DNA of 64,000 bases from Citrus sinensis (Eukaryota > Streptophyta > Magnoliopsida > Sapindales > Rutaceae). The position numbers and the translations under genes are program-made. Where the stretch lies: contig NC_068556.1 of the NCBI RefSeq assembly GCF_022201045.2, forward strand, positions 20,813,501-20,877,500, given 5' to 3'. The notes beneath the pieces were generated by a model that was given only the letters and a program-made list of their open reading frames with translations, did no database searches and was not told the origin of the DNA. This document shows positions 36,113-48,695 of this stretch, piece after piece (position 1 is the first letter of the stretch; each line of letters opens with the position of its first letter).

Positions 36113-39100
36113 TATATATAAACATAATTAGAATCCTGAAGATCCTTTTCAATTAAGCAGATGTGCACATGGCCAAAGCACAAAAGACCACTAAATCCTG
36201 CACATATGTAAGAGGCTTTATGACTTAAATAATTTGCATGGATACGAATATCTTCCTTCGTTATCTTTTATTTCAGCTACTTCATGAAAATATTCTCCTT
36301 GAATTGCATACACTGCATATTTCATATTATACCGACCGCCATTTTTTTAATTTCTTTTTTCTGGTTCACATAGAAAACTGCTTCCGAATCAATCAAGTTC
36401 GACGACTCATGATTTATAGAAACTGATGAAATTATACAAGAGACAATCATGTCAACAGCAACATATGGACTCGGCACAGACCATGTGGAAATGGATTCCG
36501 ATTCAGTCATGGGAGTCACTGTTAAAGCATCACTCATGAGGTTATTTCATTAAAAATGATGATCGCCGAGGGCCCGTTAACATTATGAAGTTTTGGACTT
36601 AAATTCTGAGGATTAAAATGAATCAATGGGAATCTTTTTCTGAGGATCCATGGAGAGGTCAAATTGAACAATTGGTTCACTTTTGAGGAAATTCCATTCA
36701 GGCCATGGTCCTTAAAGTTTATCCTAAATACGACTTTTTTAGCTCTCCAGATTTCCAAATTTCAATTATGGCTCTGCTCCTACCTGCACCACTATCTCCT
36801 GGCGAATTGAACCTGAATTTATATGTATATATAATGATTAGAACCCTAACTTTATTAGCTTTTTCTTCTATTACACATATTTTATTCTGTTTTTCATTAA
36901 GAATACACGTATGAGAACCTGCCTCACACTCTTACTAGTGAGTATTTGGAGAAACTTCCACCTTTCATTTCATTTTTTCTTTTAAAAAACAAAAAATATT
37001 ATGTTAAGGAAATAATTATCTCATATGGGTCGGTTGAGAATAGTTTCTAACTAGTCAAGTATATGTATAAACTTGGACAACTTTCAATTCTTGGAACTAA
37101 CATTTTAAGTATAAGTTAAGTTGATAAGCTTCTACATTAATTACTAATATGATGCATGCTAGATACAATTAAAAAAGAGAAATGTATGTGTGAGTGGGGA
37201 TTTCAGGTATTGAAGAGAGGCCAAAAATAGTATCTTGTGAGGTAAACTGGTTCTTGCTAAAGGGAGGACATAAGAAAGTGATCACCAGGGACATTTACAA
37301 CAAATTAATTAAAAGAGATAATGACGACAAATTCACATGGACATGATGCTGCAATATTCCGGTCCTTGAACAATCTCTCTTGCATTATTGTCCACTGCCG
37401 GCCATCCACAATCCTCTAATCGTTATAACCTGACTAACTGATTTTTTCTTTTTTTTCAGAAGGACCAAATAATTAAAATCGCATACTGCTCTCAACTTTC
37501 AAGAACAATATTATTTTTTTCAAAGTCAGAGAGTTGAATATCTCTCATGACTTATAATTAGATTCTGCCGGCCCATTATTCCAAAATCTATTAGCATTTC
37601 AAGTGATAATGCTGGCAAAGCCACGCAGCCTTTGCTGAATACTTTGAAATGCGGGATATTGGATATCACCTATATACATAAGTTCATTTCAATTGTTTAT
37701 GGAGATCATATTTATCAAGGCACAAGCAACCAATATAATTAGTGAACAAGTGATACGCGGTTTTTTATTTTCTTTTTTGTCCTTTTGTTTTTCTGCATTT
37801 TTTATCAATTTAAAAGACGGTCATCATATATATTCTCGGATCCTGAAATTTTCACCAGCTTAAATGTATGTAGGTCCTTTAGGAATTACGATACCATAAT
37901 AGCTCTTAGAATAGAAATTTACCCCTAAGTGTACTGAAAAAAGCTTTATTTGTGAAGACAGATAATGAAGTGAGATATATAAAGCAGCACTCATTTAGCA
38001 CCCATGCATATTTGAACTGCGTTTCCCTGTAAACTCAACTAATCATCCAAATTTTAGGGTAATAAGAACTTATCAAAATTTTAGGAAGACAAGACTGTGA
38101 TATATTTGACATCAGAGGCTCAGAGCTAGCTAGCGACATTATTCTTTTCACCATTGGTAATGGATATCCCTTGGTATATTTTGCTAATTAATTGCATATA
38201 TAGATATTGCTAATATCATCCAAACTGAAGTGAAACAAAGGCTATTTGAACTTCCATCATTATCTAGAAGAAACTATAGTTTCTAGAAACGAGTCCTGTC
38301 CATACAACTTCCGCAAGTTGTAATAAAATTAAAAATTTGGCCATGGATGATGGTGTGTTGAAATGAAATATAATATGACATCCAAACTCTAGAATATGCG
38401 TACGCAGAGAATTCTCGGGCATGTGTATCTTGTAAAAAATAGTAAAAAGATTACAAAATAGCAGTGAAATACAGAATGTATGCATGCGAAAAAACACAAA
38501 GATAAACTTCAAATTTATTTACAAAAAAGTAGATCATTGTTTAAGCATAAAACAAAATTCATAAAGAAGTGTTCTACTAGAAAATGATTACTTGTGAAAG
38601 GAATTCTATCAATGGAAGAAAAGTAAGAGAATATCGAAATATAGAAGAGTTGACCTCTTCAATTATTGAAGAAGTGGGGATTTTGAAAGCCTCAAGTGCC
38701 ATTTGTTCTTTTTGATTTGATTGGAATATGGAAGGAACTCATGTTGGAAAAGACGCTTTCAAACGTTTCTGGTGTGGGCATTTCTGCTTTCTGGACCCAT
38801 GAATAACCTTTGATTGAAATCAAAAGAGTGGTCGATTATTACCATGTATGAATAATGATATTCTGTTCATAACTTTGGGGCCACAGAACCATGCAGGGCT
38901 ATTATTATTCATTCACATTGAGTGGAAATGGCAGGCCCTCAAGTAGAAATGGGAAAGATAAGCAAGTAACGTTTGGTTTCTATGAAGATAAGTTCCCTAA
39001 ATGAGGAAATTTTGTTTGACTATCGACAAGATAAATGTATTGCTCTAAGCTTAAAAAGTAGCCGCAGGAGGAAGTGACGAACAATGTGTTGACTGTACAA

Positions 39101-40760
39101 TTTAGATAAAAGAAGAAATGGTTAAGAATGATTAATTCTATGAAATGCTTAATTAATTTCTGTTAAGAGGCCATGGGATATATGTTGAGACTCGTAAATT
39201 TATTCTGAAGTAAAACTTTTTTTTTAATTTTATTAATTTGTAAGTTATTCAAGTGGTGATTGTTTTTTTATCTGAAATCTGAAGAGACCTGAATTGGTTT
39301 GAAATGTGAATAAACTTGAATATTTGAATATGAACAATATATTTGTTTTGTTTTGTCTGAATCTCTAAAAAGAAGTATTCAAATTATTTATTTTTTCTAC
39401 TTTAAAATTAAAAACATGTACTTTTTCATTTGTGTCCTTATTAAATTAATTTGAATGTTAAATAAATCATATATATCTCAAACAAAGAATATAAGTACCA
39501 TAATATTTTATCATAAATAAGCAAAACCACATTCAAGTGAATACATAATGATTTTGGAATCATAATATATAAATTTCTTTCTCAATAAAAATAGATTTTA
39601 TAATTACATAAAAAAGCTTAAGAATGATACCTTTGATTATCAATAGTGGGAGATTCAAGAACTTGATAAAAGAAGCAAAGTGAGAAGGGATTCCATGACA
39701 GCTGAAAAAAATAATAATGATGAGATTATTTGTGGATAAACATGTATGGGTGGTTTTGGTATAGGTATGAAAAGTAAAGTAATAAAGTAAGGATATTTTT
39801 TACATTAGAAATTAGTTGGCTGATTTCAGATTTTTCCATTTTGAAAAAAGTTTTAAAAAATTGGCTTATTTATTAAGTCAAAATTATCTGAAAAGTCTCA
39901 CATCTAATTAGTTTATTAAGTTAAGTCACTTTAAGTCATTAAGTTAAAAAATAAATATTCTCTTCGTTTGGATAAATTGAAAGTCTAAATTTACACATTA
40001 ATGACTAAAGTAAACTCTCGAACATAACTAGAAAAAAATGCCAATAAAGACAAATGACGATATACAATGAATTTATTATTAATGGAAAAAAAACTGTTAC
40101 TGATATTCTCCAAGTGAGAGAACAAATCAAAAGGAAAAAAAAAATTAAAACCTTCAAATTCTAACACAAAATTGAAATTGAAATTCAAAAGGATCTATAA
40201 TTTGTAAACTGTTTGATTTTATAAAATCATAGTAGAAGCAAAGGAATTTAACTCCAGCTGTAGCTATCAGATTCTCCTAGGTTCCAAATTGCATTTTGTT
40301 ATTTCATTATAATTTTTCCAATTTATCCAACACCGCCATTAAAGTGAGTGGATAGAATACGCATGCTTAAGTTGTTAGACCAAAAACTCTTAATTTCAAT
40401 ATTTTAAAAATCATTTTTTTCTTCTCCCATCAAGAAGAATATAAACATCTAGGAAAAGAGATGGACCCGCAACGTGTAGAGAGACCTTAAGAGTAGTGGA
40501 AATTATTATAGCTTCTCTTTAAATGGCTCTTTAATTTTTAAAATTTATATAAATTTGAATAAAAATAAGAAGTTAAAACTAACTAAAACATAAATAATAA
40601 ATTAAACTAATAATAATTATTGACTCTACTAGATGGGCCACTTTTAGAACACGCAAAATCACATAAATTTTAAAACATATCTAACACAATTTCGTAGAAA
40701 ATATTTGAAACCAGTCTCACTACTATAAGTATAAGAGGCACTGAAGAAGCTCCTATCTAA

Positions 40761-41136
40761 GAGCATCTCCAAAAACTTCTATAAATTTTACTCTTCAAAT
40801 ACCTATTTGCTTACTTATGTGGCAAATAGAAGGGTAAAAAAATATGATATTCTTCAAAAGACTTTTCAAATAGAAATAAATTAATATTATTTTAATCAAA
40901 TTATTATTTTTTTAAAGGAAAAGTCAATAGCAATTAAAGCACTTCTCTCTCTTTCTTCAATGAAAAGTAATAAAATACAAATTGAAGAGGGAGAAATTAA
41001 CTCTCTAAATTTGAAGAGAAAGAATCAATTCTTATTTGAAGAATTTTAATTGGAGTGTCTTTTGGATCTTTAAATATTAACGTGGCTCTTCAAATAAATA
41101 ATAAAATCTTATTTAAAGAGTCTTTTGGTGATGCTC
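40761..41136. mobile_element. PIF/Harbinger-like MITE
   Basis: The 376-base element begins GAGCATCTCCAAAA and ends with the inverted form of GAGCATCACCAAAA. It is flanked on both sides by TAA (40758-40760 and 41137-41139). A three-base TAA/TTA duplication with such ends is typical of Tourist-like elements. The interior is AT-rich with no coding capacity. Confidence 0.75.
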
Positions 41137-41645
41137 TAAGAAGTTAATTAAGTAAATTAACAATGTGAGTTTTCCTCAACTTTTTGGAAAACGGTTCAAT
41201 TTTTTCACCGGTTGCAAACTTGCAAATGCGGATAGATTTCTCTTCCATTTTTAGTCTATCCATGGTTGTCAGCTTGCAAAATAAGACATGCATCCTATAG
41301 ACAAATTTATACTATTATTAGGTAGAAGGCTTTGATATCTTTAAGAAATTGATTGGAGCTATTATTAGCACCCTTTAATATCTTTTGAAAATTCCTTTTC
41401 TGTCGAAACTTACTTTAATTTTAAAAATACCCTTTTCTAATTTTTCAGTATCTTCCACTCAAATCTAATTACAATTTTCTTATAGAAATTGTTAAATGGT
41501 TAAATCATAAATATTTGAATTAATTAGGGTTAAAAGCATACTCAAAGAGATAATATATAATTAAAAAAAAACTGATTGCGAGAAAATGATATGAAAATAC
41601 AATGATTGTTTAAGTTTATGCAGAAAATTGATTTAATTAGATTTA

Positions 41646-42300
41646 GGGAAAAGGACATTGAACCCCTTAACGTTTGGGAAAAGGGACATAAAATTCCTTA
41701 ACGTTTCAAAAAAGACATATAACCCCCATTTTTATTATTAAATTCTATTTGTTTTAATAGTAAATTTATTTTTAATTTACAATTACTATTATATCCCTAT
41801 AATAAATAAATCAATATATTGACTTAAGACATATCATGGGTATAATGAAATTAACAATTTTTTATTTAAAACTAAAAATTAAGATGTAATTACCTTTTCC
41901 CCAAATTATTCACCCTAAATTATGAACATACCCTTCCCAACGATAAATTTGATTTTAATTTTATCTATTATTCATCATTTTTTATCATCCTATCATTGGT
42001 AAGGGTATATTCATAATTTAGAGTGAATAACTTGGGCAAAAAGTAATTACAACTCAATTTTAAGTTTTAAATAAAAAATTGTTGATTTCATTATACACGT
42101 TATCAATAACATGTCTTAAGTCAATATATTGAATTATTTATTATAAGGATATAATAGTAATTATAAATTAAAAATAAATTTACTATTAAAATAAATAAAA
42201 TTTAATAATAAATTTTGGGGTTATATGTTTTTTTTGAAACATTAAGAGGTTTTATATATATTTTTTTTCCAAATATTAGGGGACTCACTGTCCTTTTCCC
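41646..42300. mobile_element. Long foldback MITE
   Basis: The two halves of this 655-base element are inverted copies of each other. The left arm starts GGGAAAAGGACATTGAACCCC and the reverse complement of the right end starts GGGAAAAGGACAGTGAGTCCC. The complementarity continues with mismatches for about 320 bases on each side, meeting near 41970. Long terminal inverted repeats of this kind suggest a Mutator-like or foldback MITE. A target duplication was not identified with confidence. Confidence 0.75.
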
Positions 42301-43361
42301 TTACATTTATTTTGTCTCTAATAAATGAGTTATATAAAGATTAAAGAGGGAGTGTTGACGGCACCACTCTAATAGTTCCAACGAGCTAGGCCACACTTTG
42401 AAAGACGAAACGAACGAGACTCTGGTCGTCTACAAAATGAGCCCAAACTTGTATCTGTACCGGATACCATTAAAAGTATCAATAATATATACCATATGCA
42501 CTCAGCTAGAGCTGGCAAAACGGGTCATCGGGTCGTGTTCGTGTCGTGTCAGCTTCGTGTCATGTCAAATTTAGGTCGACCCAAACCCGACCCATTTAAC
42601 AATCGTGTCAAAATATTGAGACCCAAACCCGACACGGAAAAATAATCGGGTTACCCAATAATCCGTTTAATATCTATATATTGAACAAAAGTTACATCAA
42701 ATATTTACACACTATCATACATATTTATGTACATAAATACATAAATAGATACATACATACATACATACTGAAATACTAACTAGGCAACCCAAGAGGGGGG
42801 TGAATTGAGATTTTAAAAATTATCTTAGGCAAACCACACAACAATTTAATCTAATGCCTTAATAAATTTGAAAACAATAAATTCAATAAAAGCACAATAA
42901 TAAATGAGTAGGGGAAGAGAAAGCAAACTCAAGGATTTTTACGTGGTTCGGCAATCCCCGCCTACGTCCACGCCTCCAAGCACACCGGGCTTGAGGATTC
43001 CACTAAGCAAGCCTCCAAGGCTTCAAACGCTTACAATTGACTTCCAAGGTGTCAATGGACCTTTACAACAAGAGATTATCCCCAATCTCTTAACCCAAGT
43101 GTATCCCAACACTTACAATCTTTTAACTTGATTTTACAAAAAAGATTACAAATGAATCTCTCTCACACAATGTGTTTGATCACAAGTGAAAGCTCAATGT
43201 GTGAATGAATAAGATGAATACAAAGATTTAAAGCTCAATGAAAGTTGTATTCTCAATATTTTGCTCAATGATGATCGTTGGAATTCTCCTTGTTTGAATT
43301 GGATTGAGCTTATTTATAGTTGGAGCTGAAAAACTAGCCGTTATAGATTGTCTGCACGAAA

Positions 43362-43672
43362 ACGGTTCGCCGTTAAACATTAACGGTTAACCGTTTAGGC
43401 TGGTCAAAGTTACCGTTGGGCCAATTTTCAAATAAACGGTTAGCCGTTTAGGCTTACCCTTTCACCGTTAATTTCCAGAGACCTGCGAAACAAATTTGGT
43501 TTAACCGTTCTTACTAAACGGTTCAAGGTTAGCAATCTGGAAATAATCGGTTAACCGTTTTCAGTAAACGGTTCACCGTTAGTTTCCAGAATCATCATTT
43601 TAACAATACTTTGCAGAACATGCTTTCTGGAAATTATCGGTTAGCCGTTTTTAAACAAACGGTAGCCGCTTG
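43362..43672. repeat. Cluster of near-palindromic AACGGTTAACCGTT motifs
   Basis: Within about 310 bases at least ten copies of AACGG or its complement CCGTT occur, often paired as AACGGTTAACCGTT, AACGGTTAGCCGTT or AACGGTTCACCGTT. They are spaced irregularly by 20-60 bases. AACGG is the core of the plant MSA element and CNGTT the core of MYB sites. Whether the motifs are bound by anything here is unknown. Confidence 0.75.
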
Positions 43673-43960
43673 CTACAGTGATTGCCACAGTAACCTGCAC
43701 AGTGCACTATTTTCCAAAATTACAATTTGACCCTAAAACTTTACAAAACTGTACTATAACCCAAAACGTTATGAAACTTTGTAAATATGTCCAATTTTAG
43801 AATTTTTAAGTAATGCTTTGTTAATCCCAAAACTTTCTGAAATTATGTTATAGCCCAAAATGCTATGACACTTTTCAAATAAGTCCTTCACCAAAATTTC
43901 AAGCAATACCTGTTTGTTTCAAAGTTTTCAAAATGCTTTCAATTAAACCATAAACTTTGA

Positions 43961-44134
43961 AAAACAACCAATTTCATAAAATCATTTTTCCATTAAATAT
44001 GAAACATTTATAATGTGAAAATAATGATTTATTATTTAAAAAGAATAAAAACAATCAATTTCATAAAATCATTTTTCCATTAAATACAAAACATTTATAA
44101 TGTGAAAATAATGATTTATTTAAAAAGAATATTA
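43961..44134. repeat. Tandem duplication, period 87 bases
   Basis: Two adjacent copies share CAATTTCATAAAATCATTTT, beginning at 43969 and again at 44056, followed by ACATTTATAATGTGAAAATA. They differ at few positions. Confidence 0.8.
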
Positions 44135-44286
44135 AATAATTTGAGCTTAAAAGATTAATCATTCTTAAACTTATTTGTTATCATCAAAATCAATATTATG
44201 GAAACATATATGTTAACACATACATAATTTATCGATATTATAAAATATACATATCTACCAATATATTACACATGTACACTATTGAG

Positions 44287-44294
<8 letters not shown>

Positions 44295-44344
<50 letters not shown>
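44295..44344. repeat. (AT)n microsatellite
   Basis: About 50 bases of uninterrupted alternating A and T inside the hAT element. Confidence 0.95.
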
Positions 44345-44350
<6 letters not shown>

Positions 44351-46843
44351 TATATGAATATTATAAAATATACATGTCTATCAATTTTTACACATTTATA
44401 CTATTGAAGCTCTAAATGTATGTAAAATTTTATAAATAAAACATTGTGTTTATATTCACCATTTTTAAGAATAAAAAAAAGAAAATCATCTCTAATATTT
44501 GAGTTTTAATTATAAGAATATGTAAATTATTTTAAAATAGAAAATATAATCAGGTCATTGATCGAGTAAATGGGTCAAAAATTTTAACCCAAACCCGACA
44601 CGGAAAAAAATCGTGTTGACCCAGACCCGACCCATTTAATAATCGTGTTAAATTTGACGACCCATACCCATTTATTTATATCGTGTTCGTGTCGGATAAT
44701 CGGGTCGTGTTAAATTTTGCCAGCTCTACACTCAGCTTTTAAAGTTTCAACAGCACTTTCGTCATAATTTACCAAAACAATCAATTGCTCTTTCTATGTA
44801 GTTGATTATTTATGTCCTCAACCCGACTGCAACAGCTTAGTTCAGGTTACAGGAAGGTCAGTTTCCTTTCCATTTATGTTTGTGAGAACCCATCCTTCTG
44901 TTCAAGCAGAATAATGGTTCGAGGAAGCATTAACACATGGCAAACTTAGGTTAAAACCTACCCGAAATCTAAAAGGAAATCTTACGTTTATGTACAAGGA
45001 TAGTATTAATGATCTAGTAGGGACCTTGATCGGGTTACAGTATGCGACATTATTATGTAGTATTATTTGATTAATCTACAGTTTCAGTACCATTCCAGCA
45101 TTTAAAAATAGTCACATGTTGAGCTGCCACTACAAGCTGGGCAAAGTTGCTCTTTCTCTCTCTATATGTAAAAATTAATATTTGCATATCATGTGGTTGG
45201 TTGTTATTTTGTTAAAATGAAGATTAAATAAAAAGAGAAGAAAACACACATGCTATGACTCTAATGCAATCTGTTTTATTCTTTAATACAATAAAGATAG
45301 TGTTTTGGACGAAACGGAAATGTAGACAAAGGTTTCTGAATAACAATAATTTTTATTGTAAAATTTGAATGAATAAATTAGGGTTTTGAACCTCTTTTAT
45401 AATAAGTCTAAGTAACGCGAATTTATCAAAATAGGTAAATTTGAAATTTAATATGATAATTAAATTCTCCTAATTAAAATAAGAAAAGTAGAACAAACAA
45501 CATTTAAATTCGAGTTCTAGTAAAAAATATAAAAATCATAAAAGAATCAAGAAAAATAAGGAAAAATCATAAAATTAGGAAACAACTATGAAAGAAACGA
45601 AATTTATGGTTCGACCACAGGGCATAATGGCTTCCACGTTCTAAGTTTTGTTTGTCTCGTTGCAAGCTTTGAAACAATATATTATACGCCAAAAACAAAC
45701 ATATGTAATTCAAGTTATGACCTCCGAAAAATACACTGCTCACAACAGACAACACCCTACAACAGTTTCTGTTTTTTATGACGCTGGACCTTAAGCATTT
45801 TTTTATATTGATAGAATTTCGTCCTTTCATGATCATTTTCAAGGATCAGAACCTGGAAAGTGTTTGATTTTATGCAAAGAGTCACTTTGATACTACGAGG
45901 TCTCCTTCGGAAGGTTTGTTTAAATAAATAATTTTAGTTACCGACTGATGTTACAAATATATATGAAAAATCAGAGGCTGAAGTCTGTATTTTAATGTGA
46001 GAAATTCATCGAGCGGCGATATTGGGTAAGAACTTTGATGGGCAAGAATTTTTATTTTATTTTTCCGAAAGGGATGGTCTCATGGGCATGAATTAAAACT
46101 AAAGCACATTGAAAGCTTGGAATCATTCACTTTGAATAAATGGGCGTCTTTTTCAGTTATCAGTTACTTTAGATATGCTTTGACAAACGAAAAGGGAAAT
46201 TGAAGAAAAGAATCTACAGAAGGAGCTGGTTGGTTTTGATTCCTAAAATGCAAAACAAGAGAGCGTAAGCAGCAAAGACTTTTTTTTGTCACTATGAATT
46301 ATGTGGTACATTTTTTCTTTTCTCTTAAAATTTCTGTACAATGCGGAAGGAGCTGATAATTTATCGACATTATGGGGATTTAGCAACTCTGGTTGCTCCT
46401 TTGTTACTTGTATGATCATTGCAGTATTAACAAAAAGTTTAAATAGCAATGGCAGTAATTGTAGATTGAATGCAAAGATTTAAAAATTACACAATAAATT
46501 TCTATAGACATAACAACCAGTTGTGTTTCTACATTGGTACCGATATTACTTGCAGGTCATTTGCCTTAAGTTTTGCCTAAGGAACACATTAAGCCAAATC
46601 ATGCAGAGACATGGAAAAAAAAACAAAAAACAAAAAATAGGAATCTACAGAGGGGGTTTCTTCAGTTCAGTGCTTCATTTGCAATGACAGCGGAATCAGG
46701 AACGAAAAATTGTCAGGAAACTGCAACAGTTTCTCTACAGAACACTTCACTTTCTAGATTGGATCTTCCTTTATTTGTTTAATGTTTCATATTTATATAG
46801 TCAGGCACACAACCTGCCATAGCAGTGATGATGAGATGTGTTT

Positions 46844-48695
46844 TTAGATCCTATTTCCATGGTGCTGCAGTCACAAAAACCAGATATTAGTTCTTAGATG
46901 TTAAGTGATTACCACTGTGATGTTAGGTTGTTTATACTTACATCATATGCAACAAGTGATCTGCAGTAGTTGGTATTTGTGAGCACTGTGCTTGTGGATC
47001 CACACTCACTGTCTTTAAGTGAGACTATTGATCGATCAAGCTTAAGTGACCAGGGATACTGAATATTTTGAGCTGCAGCACCCAAATGTGAAGATGATCT
47101 CTGCATCCGCACAGCCCTTGGGATGTTTCTTCCCTCCATGTAAGCCCTGCTCCGGCTTGGTTGCCTCTCAAATGTATCTGCAGGCCTTGACTTGGGAGCA
47201 CTTTGTGAGCGGACTTTGGCTCTTGAAGACTCTGTATTAGCCATGTAATTTGGAAACAATGGGTAGTCATAAGACAAAGATTCTGCATAGTCTGGCCTAG
47301 GGAAAGCGAATGGAACTCTTGATGGGTCTGGTTTCGACACTGCAGAGTAGTACTGCGGACTACTCTGTGCTGTGCTGTAGGAATAGTCCTCAAAATGACC
47401 ACTGCAGGCTCTGGGGCTCATGTCAGTCAGAGCTGAAGGAGCTGGAGAGACCTCGTGATTATCTTGATTTGAGTACACATGATTTGAAGAATAATATGCG
47501 GAGAACCTGTGTTCTGCTCTTTCGCTTAATGGATGGCTTGCGTAGCTGTTTCTGCTCTTTGTACTTCCCTTTGACTCACCATGATCCATCTCTACAATCT
47601 TTATGTTCTCTTCCATGCCCCTATAAATCTCCTATAAGTAAAAAGGCAGATTGCAGCCTGGTGTAAGCATCCTAGAATATTTTATTAGGCAAATTAAACT
47701 CCTCAGCATTTCGCAATTTTGTTACTTGTTAATAAATATTCAAGCACAATTGCACAAAGAGAAAGAAATACTTTTCCTGCCAGTAAAGGAAACAGTGGAG
47801 CATTTTTTTATTTCTAATTTATGGAGTTAGCACTAAATACTACCGTTAAGTCAAATTAATAAAATTCCTGACATTCCATTTTTTTAAAATTTGGCATGAG
47901 GAAAAAACTTACAGAATGTCCATGCCTAAACCGATTTTCCTGTGTTGATTTTCTGTGAATTGATTGCCTTGGATTAACCGGTGGCTTTGTTTCATCTGTC
48001 ACCCGGAGCCTTTGAGCCCGAGCTCTAGCCTGTGCTGTCACCAATGCCTGCATACACCGCAGTGTTGCCGTGGCCTGTTTTCTCACAAGGTGACCCCTTA
48101 CCAGTGCCTGCAACTTTACTAAACCTTTCAATGCACACAATGCTTTTCTTGCCTGTAAAAACACCAATGATATAATATTTTCATTTTCATCATGGTAATA
48201 TTTGGATCTTGAACACTGACACAAGGGCATTTAAGTGTTACAGACCAGATAAGCACGGAAGATGGATTGAATTTTGATGGCAGAAGCGTCTTCAATCACG
48301 CTGGCTCTCCCACTGCCAGAAGCAGTTAGCCGGATCACGGCAGCTGCAGCCTGTGCAGCTGCCACAGCTGCATCAGCGGCTGCAGCTGTAGCTGCTGCCA
48401 CTGCCAGGGCATGTTTCCTCTGCTCTTCCTCAGTATCTACAATAGCAACCTCTGTAGCCTGCTGTGTTGTGAGAACTGGCTCTGTAGAATTCATGTCCCT
48501 GGGAGCAGCTGCTGTAGCTGAAGATCTTCGGAAACTCCATCTCTTTTTTTCCTTAGGAGTTGCCGGTAGGATCAAAGTGGGGGTTGATGGATGCTCTGTG
48601 ACATTTGAAGCATTCTGATCACTTGTACATTTTTCCTTCTCTTTGACTTTCTTCCCACTCAAGAAACTCTTTAACCATTTGCCGGTCTTCCCCAT
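46844..48695 (-). CDS. IQ67-domain (IQD) calmodulin-binding protein
   Basis: Four minus-strand coding exons (48695-48246, 48152-47913, 47631-46942, 46864-46844) join into 466 residues. The start [16 protein letters not shown] is the usual IQD N-terminus; the frame is open upstream but the preceding possible start is TTG. An alanine-rich helix (about 100-125) precedes the IQ67 domain (about 140-206), which has IQ motifs [30 protein letters not shown] and [15 protein letters not shown]. Its conserved phase-0 intron falls between L150 and A151, as in other IQD genes. The C-terminal half holds the DUF4005-type motif [14 protein letters not shown] proteins bind calmodulin and often sit on microtubules, affecting cell shape. 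The last seven-codon exon (HHGNRI and stop) is chosen because a strong donor follows AYD; reading through would end ten codons later. Confidence 0.9.

Larger units (their letters stand above)
42770..44160. repeat. Unclassified repeat nested in the hAT element
   Basis: It opens near CTAGGCAACCCAAGAGGGGG and soon contains TTTTTACGTGGTTCGGCAA, a phrase I recall as recurrent in plant repeats, though I cannot name the family. It contains a CCAAGG-rich segment, then a dense array of AACGG and CCGTT motifs (43362-43672), then A/T-rich DNA with a tandem duplication. Exact boundaries and class are uncertain. Confidence 0.45.
42507..44728. mobile_element. Non-autonomous hAT element with perfect target duplication, carrying a nested repeat
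   Basis: Ends are exact inverted repeats, TAGAGCTGGCAAAA at the left and its complement at the right. They are flanked by identical 8-base target duplications CACTCAGC (42499-42506 and 44729-44736). Subterminal GGGTCGTGTT, GACCCA and GTGTCG motifs are repeated in both orientations at each end, as in hAT transposase-binding regions. No transposase is encoded. The interior is interrupted by an unrelated repeat (about 42770-44160) and by a long (AT)n run at 44295-44344. The perfect duplication implies a fairly recent insertion. Confidence 0.88.
32912..46843. other. 13.9-kb gene-poor block rich in DNA-transposon remnants
   Basis: Between the sulfate transporter start and the IQD gene end no intact gene was recognised. 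The first 300 bases are the SULTR promoter and leader, with a TATA-like run near 33201-33210. Further on lie a hAT remnant (33393-33823), a short hairpin (36000-36112), a Harbinger-like MITE (40761-41136), a long foldback (41646-42300) and a 2.2-kb hAT element with a nested repeat (42507-44728), each listed separately. The stretches 33832-40760 and 44737-46843 are AT-rich with frequent stops; I see nothing else supportable in them. Confidence 0.55.

Noticed and set aside
36534-36758. 74-residue minus-strand frame in the gene-poor block
   Set aside because: No ATG context, family resemblance or neighbouring exons; probably chance.
42904-43131. 75-residue open frame
   Set aside because: It lies entirely inside a repeat nested in a hAT element and has no family resemblance.
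48274-48618. 114-residue alanine-rich plus-strand frame
   Set aside because: It is the antisense shadow of the alanine-rich first exon of the IQD gene.
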